64,000 nucleotides of DNA from UBA1858 sp963976865 (GTDB lineage: Bacteria > Pseudomonadota > Gammaproteobacteria > UBA4575). Below are positions 1 to 8,410 of this stretch, one piece after another. The position numbers and the translations under genes were made by a program. Each line of letters begins with the position of its first letter. Positions within the stretch are counted from its first letter, which is position 1. The stretch spans positions 62,001 to 126,000 of the forward strand of contig CAXBLY010000002.1 in the NCBI GenBank assembly GCA_963976865.1. The letters are read 5' to 3'. The notes under the pieces were generated by a model that worked only from the letters and a program-made list of their open reading frames with translations, made no database searches and was not told where the DNA came from.

Positions 1-911
1 CAATCTATCTGTTCGAGCGTATAACCTTTTTCCTGTAAAAGTGTATTAATGCCATTATGGCCCCAAAAATGACCTGCACCTATAGCGAAAAAGTAACTCT
101 GCGAAGAGTTTTCATTAACCAGATGATGAATTGTCTCGACCATTTTATAGTTGCGTTGATCTATTAATCGATCTAATAGCTGACTATATAATTCATTATC
201 TTTCATATAAGACATTAAATATGTCATCAGAAGATCCAGATCACCATGCAGATATGCTTCTATTGATTCTTCTATGAAATCATAATTTTGATCTTTACTT
301 GTTTGCAGGTATTCAAGCGTATCACTTAAAAAAGTGAGCTGCTGTTTTTCTGTCATGATATCAAATACACTTAATTGCTCTTCAACAGATTCCAGCCCAC
401 CCGTGCTTAATTTCATTCCAGCCGCCTGCTCAAATAATGCGGCATCCAGTGCCAACTGCCCTGGATATTTAAGCTGTTGTTCTATCACAGTAAGTGTTAT
501 CGCTAACACCCAAATCTTTTGTTTTATAAAGAATTCCAGATTCAGCTCAGGATGAACTTGTTTAAGATAGGTTTCGATCTGGCTTTGCAATTGCGCAGGA
601 AGATGATCATGCAATGTTTTCTTGTCAGGCAGCCACATTGACTGCTTAATCATCATGGTATTGGATTCACTTAGATCCAGTTCAGCATAAAATGAAGTTG
701 ACTCCTTTAATGCCTGAGTGACTTCTTCAGGTAGTTCTGTCACTCTTGGGTCAGGCAGATGAATAGTACCAAACAGGTAAAATTCATGTTCTCCCGTCAC
801 CTTCCAAAGAAACGGATGCGCATATAGCGAAGAATGAAACGCTAATAATATAATTGCCAGTATATAGTTTTTGCTTTTAATCTTGATGTTCCCAACAAAC
901 CTCATAGACAT
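1..911 (-). CDS. TraB/GumN family protein, 3' end outside window
   Basis: The reading frame is open from the ATG at 911 to the window edge, so about 303 codons are present and the C-terminus is missing. The translation begins MSMRF, has a signal-peptide-like stretch ending near SSLYA, and then reads FLWKVTGEHEFYLFGTIHL, the N-terminal signature of the TraB/GumN family (PF01963). Near the edge it reads AIGAGHFWGHNGINTLL and EKGYTLEQI, the family's C-terminal GAGHL motif, so only a few residues are probably lost. The family is thought to contain metal-dependent hydrolases or proteases with conserved His in these two motifs; the function here is unknown. The start at 911 is favoured over the ATG at 905 by an AAGGCGAG sequence at good spacing. 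It is probably exported to the periplasm or outer envelope. Confidence 0.85.
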   Translation of the reverse strand, partial: MSMRFVGNIKIKSKNYILAIILLAFHSSLYAHPFLWKVTGEHEFYLFGTIHLPDPRVTELPEEVTQALKESTSFYAELDLSESNTMMIKQSMWLPDKKTLHDHLPAQLQSQIETYLKQVHPELNLEFFIKQKIWVLAITLTVIEQQLKYPGQLALDAALFEQAAGMKLSTGGLESVEEQLSVFDIMTEKQQLTFLSDTLEYLQTSKDQNYDFIEESIEAYLHGDLDLLMTYLMSYMKDNELYSQLLDRLIDQRNYKMVETIHHLVNENSSQSYFFAIGAGHFWGHNGINTLLQEKGYTLEQID

Positions 912-950
912 TAAAGACACTCGCCTTATATTAGATTAGCCATTCAATTT

Positions 951-2099
951 TTACTCCATATTGGATAGGATAGCCTGTTTTACTGCTTCAAGTTTCGCAT
1001 CAATTGTAATCATTTTGCTCGATGCCTGCTTTATAGCCGTATCAGGGTCTTTTAACCCATGGCCAGTGAGCGTACACACGACAGTGCTTCCTTTGGGTAT
1101 TTTTCCACTTTTAATGTCTCTTAAAGCGCCTGCTAAAGAAGTGGCCGATGCAGGCTCACAGAATACGCCTTCATCACTTGCCAGTGTTCGTTGAGCCGTG
1201 AGAATTTCATCGTCACTGCACTCGTCGAACCAGCCACCGGATTCTTTAGAAACTGTCCATGCATTGTCCCAACTTTGCGGGTGACCAATACGAATAGCTG
1301 TAGCTACAGTCTCAGGATCATCGACCATGCTACCACGCATAAATGGAGCACTACCTGCTGCCTGATAGCCCACCATCTTAGGTCGGGAAGTAATGACCGC
1401 GGGTGTAGTGAATTTACAGTCACCGGAACAGAGATTGCAGGCTTTAGTCTGTACAGAGCCATTATCATCGCTGGCGCATTCTGTATATCCAATCCAGTGT
1501 GCAGTGATATTGCCTGCATTCCCAACGGGCAAGCAATGGAAGTCAGGCGCTTTTCCTAATTCTTCTACAATTTCAAATGCAGCTGTTTTCTGGCCCTGAA
1601 GTCGATATGGATTAATACTATTCACAATATCAACAGGAGCATGCTCTGCCACTTCTTTAACTAAACGCATACCATCATCAAAATTGCCCCGTACCTGAAT
1701 GACAATTGCACCATGTATCATCGCCTGGGCAAGTTTACCCATGGCAATTTTTCCATCCGGGATTAACACGAATGCTGTAATTCCTGCACGTGACGCATAA
1801 GCTGCTGCTGCGGCAGACGTATTTCCGGTAGACGCGCAGATAATTGCACGACTTCCTTCCTGTATAGCTTTGGTAACTGCAACCGTCATACCACGATCTT
1901 TAAATGACCCAGTAGGATTTAACCCTTCGTATTTCAAATACAGAGATACATCATGTTCATTAGCGACTTTTATATTTTGACATAGGATTAATGGTGTATT
2001 TCCTTCGCCAAGGCTAATAATTCTTCCATCAGGATCAATTGGCAATCTTGGTAAATAGCGTTTGATCAGCCCTGTATAATGTGTTTTTAAATCTTGCAT
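951..2099 (-). CDS. thrC: threonine synthase
   Basis: PLP enzyme that converts O-phosphohomoserine to threonine, the last step of the pathway, in the cytoplasm. The 382-residue product carries the fold-type II signatures: GEGNTPL near residue 31, the PLP lysine K67 in GSFKDRG, STGNTSAA near 90 and the phosphate loop PVGNAGN near 191. The C-terminal GGWFDECSDDEI and EGVFCEPASATS segments are typical of the short gammaproteobacterial form. An odd segment at about residues 207-237 (nucleotides 1389-1481) holds a CNLCSGDC cluster where relatives I recall go almost directly from the GYxEY region to the RPKMVGYQA segment. It lies 4 bp after hom in a hom-thrC operon that probably also includes alaC. 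Confidence 0.95.
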   Translation of the reverse strand: MQDLKTHYTGLIKRYLPRLPIDPDGRIISLGEGNTPLILCQNIKVANEHDVSLYLKYEGLNPTGSFKDRGMTVAVTKAIQEGSRAIICASTGNTSAAAAAYASRAGITAFVLIPDGKIAMGKLAQAMIHGAIVIQVRGNFDDGMRLVKEVAEHAPVDIVNSINPYRLQGQKTAAFEIVEELGKAPDFHCLPVGNAGNITAHWIGYTECASDDNGSVQTKACNLCSGDCKFTTPAVITSRPKMVGYQAAGSAPFMRGSMVDDPETVATAIRIGHPQSWDNAWTVSKESGGWFDECSDDEILTAQRTLASDEGVFCEPASATSLAGALRDIKSGKIPKGSTVVCTLTGHGLKDPDTAIKQASSKMITIDAKLEAVKQAILSNME

Positions 2100-2103
2100 T
2101 AAT

Positions 2104-3414
2104 TTAACCTAAAGTTTCTAAACGAATTCTGATGATTTTGCCTGTCACTGTATCCAGTTTTTCTATTTTTTGAATTGCTGCCTTCATGTTTGATTCAAAC
2201 ACATTATGGGTCAACATAACTAAAGGCACACTACCCTGCTCATCCTTCTCTTCTTTTTGAACAATCGCCTCTATACTAATATCCTGATCTGAAAATATGC
2301 GTGTAATATCTGCCAGCACACCTGCCTGATCCTGCACTTGCATGCGCAGATAAAATGCTGTTTCCACCTGATCCATACCTAGCACTTCTATATCATGTAT
2401 GGCATCGGGCTGGAATGCTAGATGTGGTACACGATTACCTGGATCAGTTGTCAGCGCTCTCACCACATCAACCAGATCTGCAACTACTGCAGAAGCTGTC
2501 GGTTCAGCACCTGCTCCTGGTCCATAGTATAAAGTAGAACCTACTGCATCTGCTTTTACCAGCACTGCATTCATTACACCGTCAACATTGGCAATCAGTC
2601 GTCTATGAGGAATCAAGGTGGGGTGTACACGCATTTCCAAACCGGCTTCAACCCGTCGCGCTATACCTAAATGTTTAATCCTGTATCCCAGCTCACCTGC
2701 ATATTCAACATCAGCACGAGTAATTTCTGAAATACCTTCCGTATAAACTTTTTCAAACTGCAAAGGAACCCCAAATGCAATTGACGCCAGTATCGTTAAT
2801 TTATGTGCAGCATCAATACCTTCAACATCAAAAGTTGGATCTGCTTCTGCATAGCCAAGTGCCTGGGCTTCACTGAGTACATCCGCAAAGTCACGGCCTT
2901 TGTCGCGCATTTCAGTCAGAATGAAATTACCGGTACCATTAATAATACCTGCAAGCCATTCAATCTGATTACCAGCCAGACCTTCACGAATAGCCTTGAT
3001 AATCGGAATACCACCAGCGACGGCGGCTTCAAACGCAACAGTGACTCCTTTACGCTGCGCGGCTGCAAAGATTTCATTACCATGCAGAGCAATCAGTGCT
3101 TTATTTGCAGTGACTATGTGCTTGCCATTTTCTATCGCACGTAATACAAGTTCTTTCGCCAGCTCTGTTCCGCCAATTAATTCCAGAATAATATCTATCT
3201 CTGGGTCATTAACAATTTCATTTGAGTCCTGCGTTAACCTGACATTGTCCAGGTTCGCGCCGCGCTTTTTATTAATATCACGCACACTGGCTGCAACCAG
3301 CTTGATTGAACGCCCGGCACGTCTTGCGATTTCTTCCCCATTACGTTGCAATACCGTTGCGGTTCCTCCGCCGACGGTACCTAAACCTAAAATTCCTATT
3401 GTGACTGGTTTCAT
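2104..3414 (-). CDS. hom: homoserine dehydrogenase
   Basis: NAD(P)H-dependent reduction of aspartate semialdehyde to homoserine, the branch point to threonine and methionine. The 436-residue protein has the N-terminal Rossmann motif GLGTVGGG (residues 10-17), the catalytic-domain signature with VAGGIPIIKAIREGL and GIINGTGNFILTEM near 150-165, and a C-terminal ACT domain from about residue 350 (QVQDQAGVLADITRIF) that usually senses threonine. Its length is normal for the monofunctional enzyme, with no fused aspartokinase. It sits between alaC (21 bp upstream) and thrC (4 bp downstream), all on the minus strand, an order common in Gammaproteobacteria. Confidence 0.96.
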   Translation of the reverse strand: MKPVTIGILGLGTVGGGTATVLQRNGEEIARRAGRSIKLVAASVRDINKKRGANLDNVRLTQDSNEIVNDPEIDIILELIGGTELAKELVLRAIENGKHIVTANKALIALHGNEIFAAAQRKGVTVAFEAAVAGGIPIIKAIREGLAGNQIEWLAGIINGTGNFILTEMRDKGRDFADVLSEAQALGYAEADPTFDVEGIDAAHKLTILASIAFGVPLQFEKVYTEGISEITRADVEYAGELGYRIKHLGIARRVEAGLEMRVHPTLIPHRRLIANVDGVMNAVLVKADAVGSTLYYGPGAGAEPTASAVVADLVDVVRALTTDPGNRVPHLAFQPDAIHDIEVLGMDQVETAFYLRMQVQDQAGVLADITRIFSDQDISIEAIVQKEEKDEQGSVPLVMLTHNVFESNMKAAIQKIEKLDTVTGKIIRIRLETLG

Positions 3415-3435
3415 GATGCTATTTATTCTCTTGTG

Positions 3436-4614
3436 TTATTCAGAATCGCGAAACATTTTTTTAATTCCACGTATTGCCTGTCGTGTTCTGTGTTCATTTT
3501 CAATTAAACTAAAGCGCACATGGCCATCGCCATATTGGCCAAATCCGATACCAGGTGAAACAGCAACTTTTGCCTGTTCCAGCATTTGTATGGAAAAATC
3601 CAGCGAACCTTGCTGAGAAAATTTTTCAGGGATTTTTGCCCAGACAAACATAGTGGCCTTAGGTGGGTCAACATGCCAACCCATATTATTCAGTCCATCG
3701 ATCAATACATCACGACGTGAACAATACATATTACGAATTTCCTGGACGCAATCCTGCGGACCATCCAGTGCTGCAATGGCAGCGACCTGAATGGGGGTAA
3801 ACATTCCATAGTCCAGATATGATTTCAATCGGGATAAAGCACCCACAAGCGTTTTATTACCGCACATAAAACCGACACGCCAGCCCGGCATATTGTACGT
3901 TTTGGAAAGCGAGTAAAACTCTGCTGCAATGTCCTTCGCACCTTTGACCTGTAAAATCGATGGCGGTTCATAGCCATCGAATGTGATCTCACCATAGGCA
4001 ATATCGTTAATTACCCAGATATTGTATTCCTTGGCAATCTCGATAACTCGCTCAAAAAACTCCAGCTCAACGCACTGCGTTGTTGGATTGGCCGGAAAAT
4101 TCAAAATGATTAACTTTGGTTTTGGCCAGGCAACATTAATCGCCTTTTCCAGTTCTTCAAAAAAGTCAGTTTCTTCTGACAGTGGTACATAGATAACTTC
4201 TGCACCTGCGATCACACACCCGTATGGATGAATTGGGTAAGCAGGGTTAGGTACCAGCACAGCGTCACCCGGACTTAACATTGCCAGTGCTAAATGAGCG
4301 AGACCTTCTTTCGAACCGATAGTGACTATTGATTCAGTTTCCTCATCCAAATCCACATCAAACTTGCGTTTGTACCATCCACAAATTGATTTTCTCAAAC
4401 GCGGGATTCCCCGAGAGACAGAATACCGGTGTGTATCGCTTCGCTGGGCTGCTTCTACCAGTTTGTCAACGATATGAGCAGGCGCACCCTGATCAGGATT
4501 GCCCATTCCAAAATCAACGACATCCTCACCTTCTGCCCGAAAGGCGGCTTTTCGCTCGTTTACAATATTAAAAATATACGGTGGTAACCGCTTAATTCTT
4601 GGAAAATCTTCCAT
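3436..4614 (-). CDS. alaC: AlaC-type alanine transaminase (class I/II aminotransferase)
   Basis: A 392-residue PLP-dependent aminotransferase of fold type I. It shows the VDFGMGNPDQ substrate loop (about residues 33-41), NFPANPTTQ near 172, VINDIAYGEI near 201 and the PLP lysine K238 in SLSKTYNMPGWRVGF. This set is characteristic of AlaC/YfdZ-like glutamate-pyruvate transaminases, which often lie directly before hom-thrC. Likely role: transfer between alanine/pyruvate and glutamate/2-oxoglutarate; an aspartate or branched-chain specificity cannot be excluded. The ATG at 4614 is divergent from the Mth938-domain gene that starts at 4674, so the 59 bp between them must hold both promoters. Confidence 0.9.
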   Translation of the reverse strand: MEDFPRIKRLPPYIFNIVNERKAAFRAEGEDVVDFGMGNPDQGAPAHIVDKLVEAAQRSDTHRYSVSRGIPRLRKSICGWYKRKFDVDLDEETESIVTIGSKEGLAHLALAMLSPGDAVLVPNPAYPIHPYGCVIAGAEVIYVPLSEETDFFEELEKAINVAWPKPKLIILNFPANPTTQCVELEFFERVIEIAKEYNIWVINDIAYGEITFDGYEPPSILQVKGAKDIAAEFYSLSKTYNMPGWRVGFMCGNKTLVGALSRLKSYLDYGMFTPIQVAAIAALDGPQDCVQEIRNMYCSRRDVLIDGLNNMGWHVDPPKATMFVWAKIPEKFSQQGSLDFSIQMLEQAKVAVSPGIGFGQYGDGHVRFSLIENEHRTRQAIRGIKKMFRDSE

Positions 4615-4673
4615 TGATGCGTTATTCCAAAACTTGAAGTACTATTTAGTGAATTTGTAGATAAAATCAGACC

Positions 4674-5054
4674 GTGCATTTTACAGAAGACAAGCCCTCG
4701 GGTAACTATATTATTAATGAGTACAGCAAAAATACCGTCACTATAAACAATCAGTGTTACGGAAAATCGCTATATCTCTCCCCAGACACGCTGATTGACT
4801 CGCTCCCATTACAATACAGCTCAGAATTAACCCCTGAATCCATCAAGTTTATTATTGACCTGAAGCCTGAACTTGTAATCCTGGGTAGCGGCAATTCGCT
4901 GCAGTTTCCCCCTGCATCAATAATCGCTCAGTTTGCGAACAATAAGATTGGATTTGAGGCAATGGATCACTCTGCCGCCTGCCGTACCTATGCAGTGTTA
5001 AGCGCTGAGCAACGCGATGTCGGTTTACTTCTATTGATCAGCCAAGTGAAATAA
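4674..5054 (+). CDS. Mth938-like (DUF498/NDUFAF3-like) domain protein
   Basis: A 126-residue protein that fits the Mth938/DUF498 family over its whole length: an N-terminal beta-rich part, then LIDSLPLQYSSELTPESI, the core LKPELVILGSGNSLQFPP and the C-terminal MDHSAACRTYAVLSAEQRDV. Family members are small cytoplasmic proteins of unresolved biochemistry; the eukaryotic relative NDUFAF3 helps assemble complex I. The only sensible start is GTG at 4674. It converges with nlpD, leaving six bases between the stop codons, and is divergent from alaC. No partner gene nearby hints at a more specific job. Confidence 0.85.
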   Translation: MHFTEDKPSGNYIINEYSKNTVTINNQCYGKSLYLSPDTLIDSLPLQYSSELTPESIKFIIDLKPELVILGSGNSLQFPPASIIAQFANNKIGFEAMDHSAACRTYAVLSAEQRDVGLLLLISQVK

Positions 5055-5060
5055 AGATGA

Positions 5061-5738
5061 TTATCTGGGCAAATACTTCAAGGGATCAACCGGATTGCCA
5101 TCTTTACGTATTTCAAAATGCAGTTTTGCTCGATCTGTACCCGTCGAACCCACTTCCGCAATTTTCTGTCCGGTTTTAACCACAGCACCTTCGTTGACTA
5201 GCAGTTTCCTGCTATGTGCATAAGCGCTGAAAAAACTGTCATTATGCTTAATGATCAATAAATTCCCATAGCCTCGCAGGCCACTTCCGGCATAGACGAC
5301 CTTGCCTGCAGAGGCAGCACTGACGACGGTGCCTTCTTTGGCAACAATATCGATACCATTATTGCTGCCTGAAAACTTACTTAATAGTTTCCCCTTGACC
5401 GGCCATCGCCAGTCCCCCACAGGAATAGTTCTGACTGGTTTACTCGGTTTGCTTGCAGATTTGGCAGACGATGATTTAGCAGCCCTGCTGGTACTTCTAA
5501 TAGGTGCAGATGAGTTAACGCGTAATTTTTGACCTGGATAAATTGTGTAAGGCCTGGATATGTTATTCCACCTGGCAAGAGATTTAGCATCCACACCATA
5601 ACGCCAGCTTATTGAATGTAGCGTGTCACCTTTTTCTACAATGTGGTAACTATTATGATAATAGCGCGGTTGCTTTGATTTGGAAGCACATCCGTTAAGC
5701 AGCAGAACCAGACATAAGCAAATGAAAAATATTCGCAT
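5061..5738 (-). CDS. nlpD: NlpD-like LysM/M23 murein hydrolase activator lipoprotein
   Basis: An outer-membrane lipoprotein that in E. coli activates the amidase AmiC at the septum. The start at 5738 gives a short type II signal with lipobox LLNGC; longer starts would run into yqaA. Then follow one LysM domain (YHIVEKGDTLHSISWRYGVDAKSLARWN), a Ser/Ala/Lys-rich linker and a C-terminal M23 domain (GKLLSKFSG, GNNGIDIVAKEGTVV, YGNLLIIKHND, LHFEIRKDGNPVDPLKYL). In the M23 core the usual metal-binding HxxxD is NNGID, so the first His is absent, which agrees with a regulator and not an active protease. It closes the surE-pcm-yqaA-nlpD cluster; rpoS, which often follows, is not here. Confidence 0.92.
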   Translation of the reverse strand: MRIFFICLCLVLLLNGCASKSKQPRYYHNSYHIVEKGDTLHSISWRYGVDAKSLARWNNISRPYTIYPGQKLRVNSSAPIRSTSRAAKSSSAKSASKPSKPVRTIPVGDWRWPVKGKLLSKFSGSNNGIDIVAKEGTVVSAASAGKVVYAGSGLRGYGNLLIIKHNDSFFSAYAHSRKLLVNEGAVVKTGQKIAEVGSTGTDRAKLHFEIRKDGNPVDPLKYLPR

Positions 5739-5758
5739 GTAAAATAAAAAGCGAGTTG

Positions 5759-6340
5759 TTAGTGAGCTGATGCCCAGATTATAGCGATAGCAAGTAAAGC
5801 GACAAATATCCATCCTAACCATTCGATATATTTTAACAACATAGGTTCAATTCGTGGCCCGGCAAACCTGATAATTCCGGCCACCAGGAAAAATCTTGCT
5901 CCTCTTCCCACAAATGAAGCCAATAGAAATGGTAGCAATGGCTGCACCATAACACCGGCAGTAATAGTAAATAACTTATAAGGAATTGGTGAAAAACCGG
6001 CAATAAATACTACCCAGACGCCCCATTGCTCAAACCAGTCACGCGCGTGAATATAACTGTCCCAATACTTGGTAGTTTCAAGCCATTGTGAAATCACATC
6101 AAATGCAAAGTATCCAATCGCATATCCCGCCAATCCGCCAAGCACTGAGAATATTGTTGTGAGAAATGCAAACCATAGTGCCCTGTTCGGTAATCGCATG
6201 CACATGGGCGCGAGCATGACGTCGGGAGGAATTGGAAAAAATGATGATTCAGCAAAACTTAATGCACTCAGGATTGCAGGTGCACGTTTATGTGCGGCGG
6301 CATTCATGCATTTTGCATATATTGTTGAGAATAATTTCAT
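5759..6340 (-). CDS. yqaA: YqaA family membrane protein (DedA/VTT-like)
   Basis: A 193-residue inner-membrane protein when started at the ATG at 6340, just after the pcm stop; a longer frame would overlap pcm. The sequence ALSFAESSFFPIPPDVMLAPM followed by a hydrophobic GGLAGYAIGYFAFD and later FIAGFSPIPYKLFTITAGVM is typical of YqaA proteins, a branch of the SNARE-associated/VTT (DedA-like) family related to lipid scramblases or flippases. About four to five hydrophobic segments are visible, the last at the C-terminus. Its place between pcm and nlpD is conserved in many Gammaproteobacteria. The exact substrate is not known. Confidence 0.9.
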   Translation of the reverse strand: MKLFSTIYAKCMNAAAHKRAPAILSALSFAESSFFPIPPDVMLAPMCMRLPNRALWFAFLTTIFSVLGGLAGYAIGYFAFDVISQWLETTKYWDSYIHARDWFEQWGVWVVFIAGFSPIPYKLFTITAGVMVQPLLPFLLASFVGRGARFFLVAGIIRFAGPRIEPMLLKYIEWLGWIFVALLAIAIIWASAH

Positions 6341-6347
6341 TCTAAAT

Positions 6348-7007
6348 TTACGGCCCTCGTACCAAAGGTACAAATGAAACATCTTCAAGTTTTTCCTGAG
6401 TGACACCATCGTTAGTGCGTTTAAGTGTCAGTAATTGTTGCGTACTATCCTGAGTGCCAACAGGAATAATCAGGCGACCGCCGATCTTCAGTTGATTGAT
6501 GAGAGAATTTGGAATTTCAGGTGCAGCAGCAGTCACTATAATTGCATCGTACGGCGCGTAGTTTTCCCAGCCCCAGGTACCATCTGATAATTTACATTGC
6601 ACATTTCTTAGACCTAGTGATATCAGTAATTTTCGTGCCTGTTGATGCAAGGGCTTAATTAATTCTACGGTATAGACTTTTTCAACTATATGAGCGAGTA
6701 ATGCCGCCTGATATCCGGAACCTGTGCCAATTTCCAGTACCTTTTGTGGAATTCCTTCAGCAATTAATGCTTCCGTCATTCTAGCCACAGTGTATGGCTG
6801 GGATATAGTTTGTTTATGTCCGATTGGTAACGCATTATCTTCATAAGCGCGGGTTGCCAATGCCTCATCAACAAATAGATGTCTTGGTATTGAACGCATG
6901 GCTTCCAGCACTGTGACACTTCGAATCCCTTTGGCACGCAGACGATCAATCAAGCGATCGCGCGTTCGCTGCGATGTCATACCTATACCCTGGATATTTT
7001 TACTCAT
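6348..7007 (-). CDS. pcm: protein-L-isoaspartate O-methyltransferase
   Basis: Repairs isomerised aspartyl and asparaginyl residues in aged proteins by SAM-dependent methylation of L-isoaspartate. The 219-residue product (ATG at 7007) contains RHLFVDEALATRAYEDNALPIGHKQTISQP, the family hallmark, and the SAM-binding motif VLEIGTGSGYQAALLA; the C-terminal GGRLIIPVG strand is also present. An upstream ATG at 7025 would lengthen the overlap with surE. With the chosen start, the first codons overlap the surE stop by 8 bp, a usual sign of translational coupling. This surE-pcm pair is a classic stationary-phase repair operon. Confidence 0.96.
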   Translation of the reverse strand: MSKNIQGIGMTSQRTRDRLIDRLRAKGIRSVTVLEAMRSIPRHLFVDEALATRAYEDNALPIGHKQTISQPYTVARMTEALIAEGIPQKVLEIGTGSGYQAALLAHIVEKVYTVELIKPLHQQARKLLISLGLRNVQCKLSDGTWGWENYAPYDAIIVTAAAPEIPNSLINQLKIGGRLIIPVGTQDSTQQLLTLKRTNDGVTQEKLEDVSFVPLVRGP

Positions 7008-7761
7008 CGCTAATCCCGCAATCACTCAGCCAGCTGCTAATCAGATCTATTGAATTATATTTGGTAAGATCCACATGAATTGGTGTGACAGAAATATAAT
7101 TTTCGCTCAACGCATGGAAATCTGTCCCCGGTCCGGCATCCTGTTCGGGACCTGCAGCACCTACCCAGTAGATTGTTTTTCCGCGCGGATCATTTGTCAC
7201 AACAGCTGGCTCAGACTTATGCCGGTTGCCAAGACGGGTGGTTTGCACTCCACGTATATCTGCTAATGGTACATCGGGCACATTAACATTAAGAATTGTA
7301 TCTTTGGGGAGCGGTTTATTGATCAGTTGTTTGACCAGATTTCTGGTGACAATGGCAGCCGTGAGAAAATGTTCTGCCTGAAATGAGTTGATTGATACCG
7401 CCACCGCAGGAAAACCCAGATGCCTGCCTTCGATGGCAGCAGCGACCGTTCCCGAGTAAATCACGTCATCGCCCAGATTTGGACCACAGTTAATCCCAGC
7501 AACCACCATATCGGGTTCATTCTGTAGCAAGCCCGTAAGACCCAGATGGACACAATCGGTTGGTGTTCCATCGACCTTAAACCAGCCGGCTTCAACTTCA
7601 CTAGCACGTAGAGGCATTTGCAGAGTAAGTGAATTACTCGCAGCACTACGGTCTATATGTGGTGCAACTACACTTATTTTGGCGATTTCGCTGAGAGATT
7701 TGGCCAGCGCCAAAAGGCCCGGCGCCTGGTAACCATCATCGTTACTGAGTAATAAATGCAT
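7000..7761 (-). CDS. surE: 5'/3'-nucleotidase SurE
   Basis: Metal-dependent nucleoside monophosphatase/exopolyphosphatase active under stress. The 253-residue protein starts MHLLLSNDDG, with D8 and D9 as metal ligands, has S39 in DRSAASNSLTL and the asparagine ligand N91 in VVAGINCGPNLGDD, and shows YSGTVAAAIEG and VNINVP-like segments. Its length is normal for the family. It is the first gene of the minus-strand surE-pcm-yqaA-nlpD operon, and the 105 bp between it and the divergent Smr-domain gene must hold the promoter. Confidence 0.96.
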   Translation of the reverse strand: MHLLLSNDDGYQAPGLLALAKSLSEIAKISVVAPHIDRSAASNSLTLQMPLRASEVEAGWFKVDGTPTDCVHLGLTGLLQNEPDMVVAGINCGPNLGDDVIYSGTVAAAIEGRHLGFPAVAVSINSFQAEHFLTAAIVTRNLVKQLINKPLPKDTILNVNVPDVPLADIRGVQTTRLGNRHKSEPAVVTNDPRGKTIYWVGAAGPEQDAGPGTDFHALSENYISVTPIHVDLTKYNSIDLISSWLSDCGISDE

Positions 7762-7866
7762 ACATGTATTCGGGTAAAAAGTGTACTATCTGGAATAGAA
7801 AATCCACCTATAATAGCAGGCAAGTGCCCAGGCTTCGTAGTAATAATTTAATTGATTGTAAATTTC

Positions 7867-8409
7867 ATGTCAGACGACAAAAATAATCCCGATGACTCTC
7901 CAAGTTTTGCCGAGCTACTCGATGGCGTAAAAGTATTATCCGATCATGACAAAGTCGTCCATGAAATACCCAAACCCCGCCCCATACCAAAGCAGTCACA
8001 TCGAGATGAACGAAGAGTCATGGATGAGTTGCTCGTCAGCCCCAGTGAATATGTCGACATGCAAGCTGGTGATAGTCTTTCATATGTACAGACAGGAATA
8101 CAAAAACAGGTCTTCCGCAAACTTAAACGTGGTCAGTACACAATTGAGGCAGAGCTGGATCTACACGGCTTGACCAGACTTGAAGCACAGCAGCAACTCA
8201 ATGAATTCGTCAATGAATGCAGAGAATTTGGGATTCGTTGTGTGCGTATCATTCATGGAAAAGGTTACGGCTCAAGTAATCAGGGCCCGGTGATTAAACC
8301 GTTAGTTAACCAGTGGCTGCAGCGGCGCTCAGAGATTTTGGCATTCTGTTCTGCAAGGCCTGCAGATGGTGGAACTGGCGCTGTGTACGTGTTGATAAAA
8401 TCTACCTAG
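7867..8409 (+). CDS. Smr-domain protein (SmrA/SmrB-like nuclease)
   Basis: A 180-residue protein with a charged N-terminal part (FAELLDGVKVLSDHDKV) and a C-terminal Smr domain beginning at IEAELDLHGLTRLEAQQQL and continuing RIIHGKGYGSSNQGPVIKPLVNQWL, with the DLHG and HGKG signatures. These are seen in SmrA/SmrB proteins; E. coli SmrB cleaves mRNA at collided ribosomes, but the N-terminal part decides ribosome binding and I cannot assign the subtype. The ATG at 7867 is preferred to the in-frame TTG at 7852. It is divergent from surE and converges on the PDZ gene with one base between stop codons. Confidence 0.9.
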   Translation: MSDDKNNPDDSPSFAELLDGVKVLSDHDKVVHEIPKPRPIPKQSHRDERRVMDELLVSPSEYVDMQAGDSLSYVQTGIQKQVFRKLKRGQYTIEAELDLHGLTRLEAQQQLNEFVNECREFGIRCVRIIHGKGYGSSNQGPVIKPLVNQWLQRRSEILAFCSARPADGGTGAVYVLIKST

Positions 8410-8410
8410 A

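Noticed and set aside
1191..1559. 122-codon plus-strand frame within thrC
   Set aside because: It lies antisense to a well-supported gene and shows no family signature or ribosome site.
5055..5060. rpoS expected downstream of nlpD
   Set aside because: The gene after nlpD is an Mth938-domain gene on the other strand; no sigma factor sequence is in the window.
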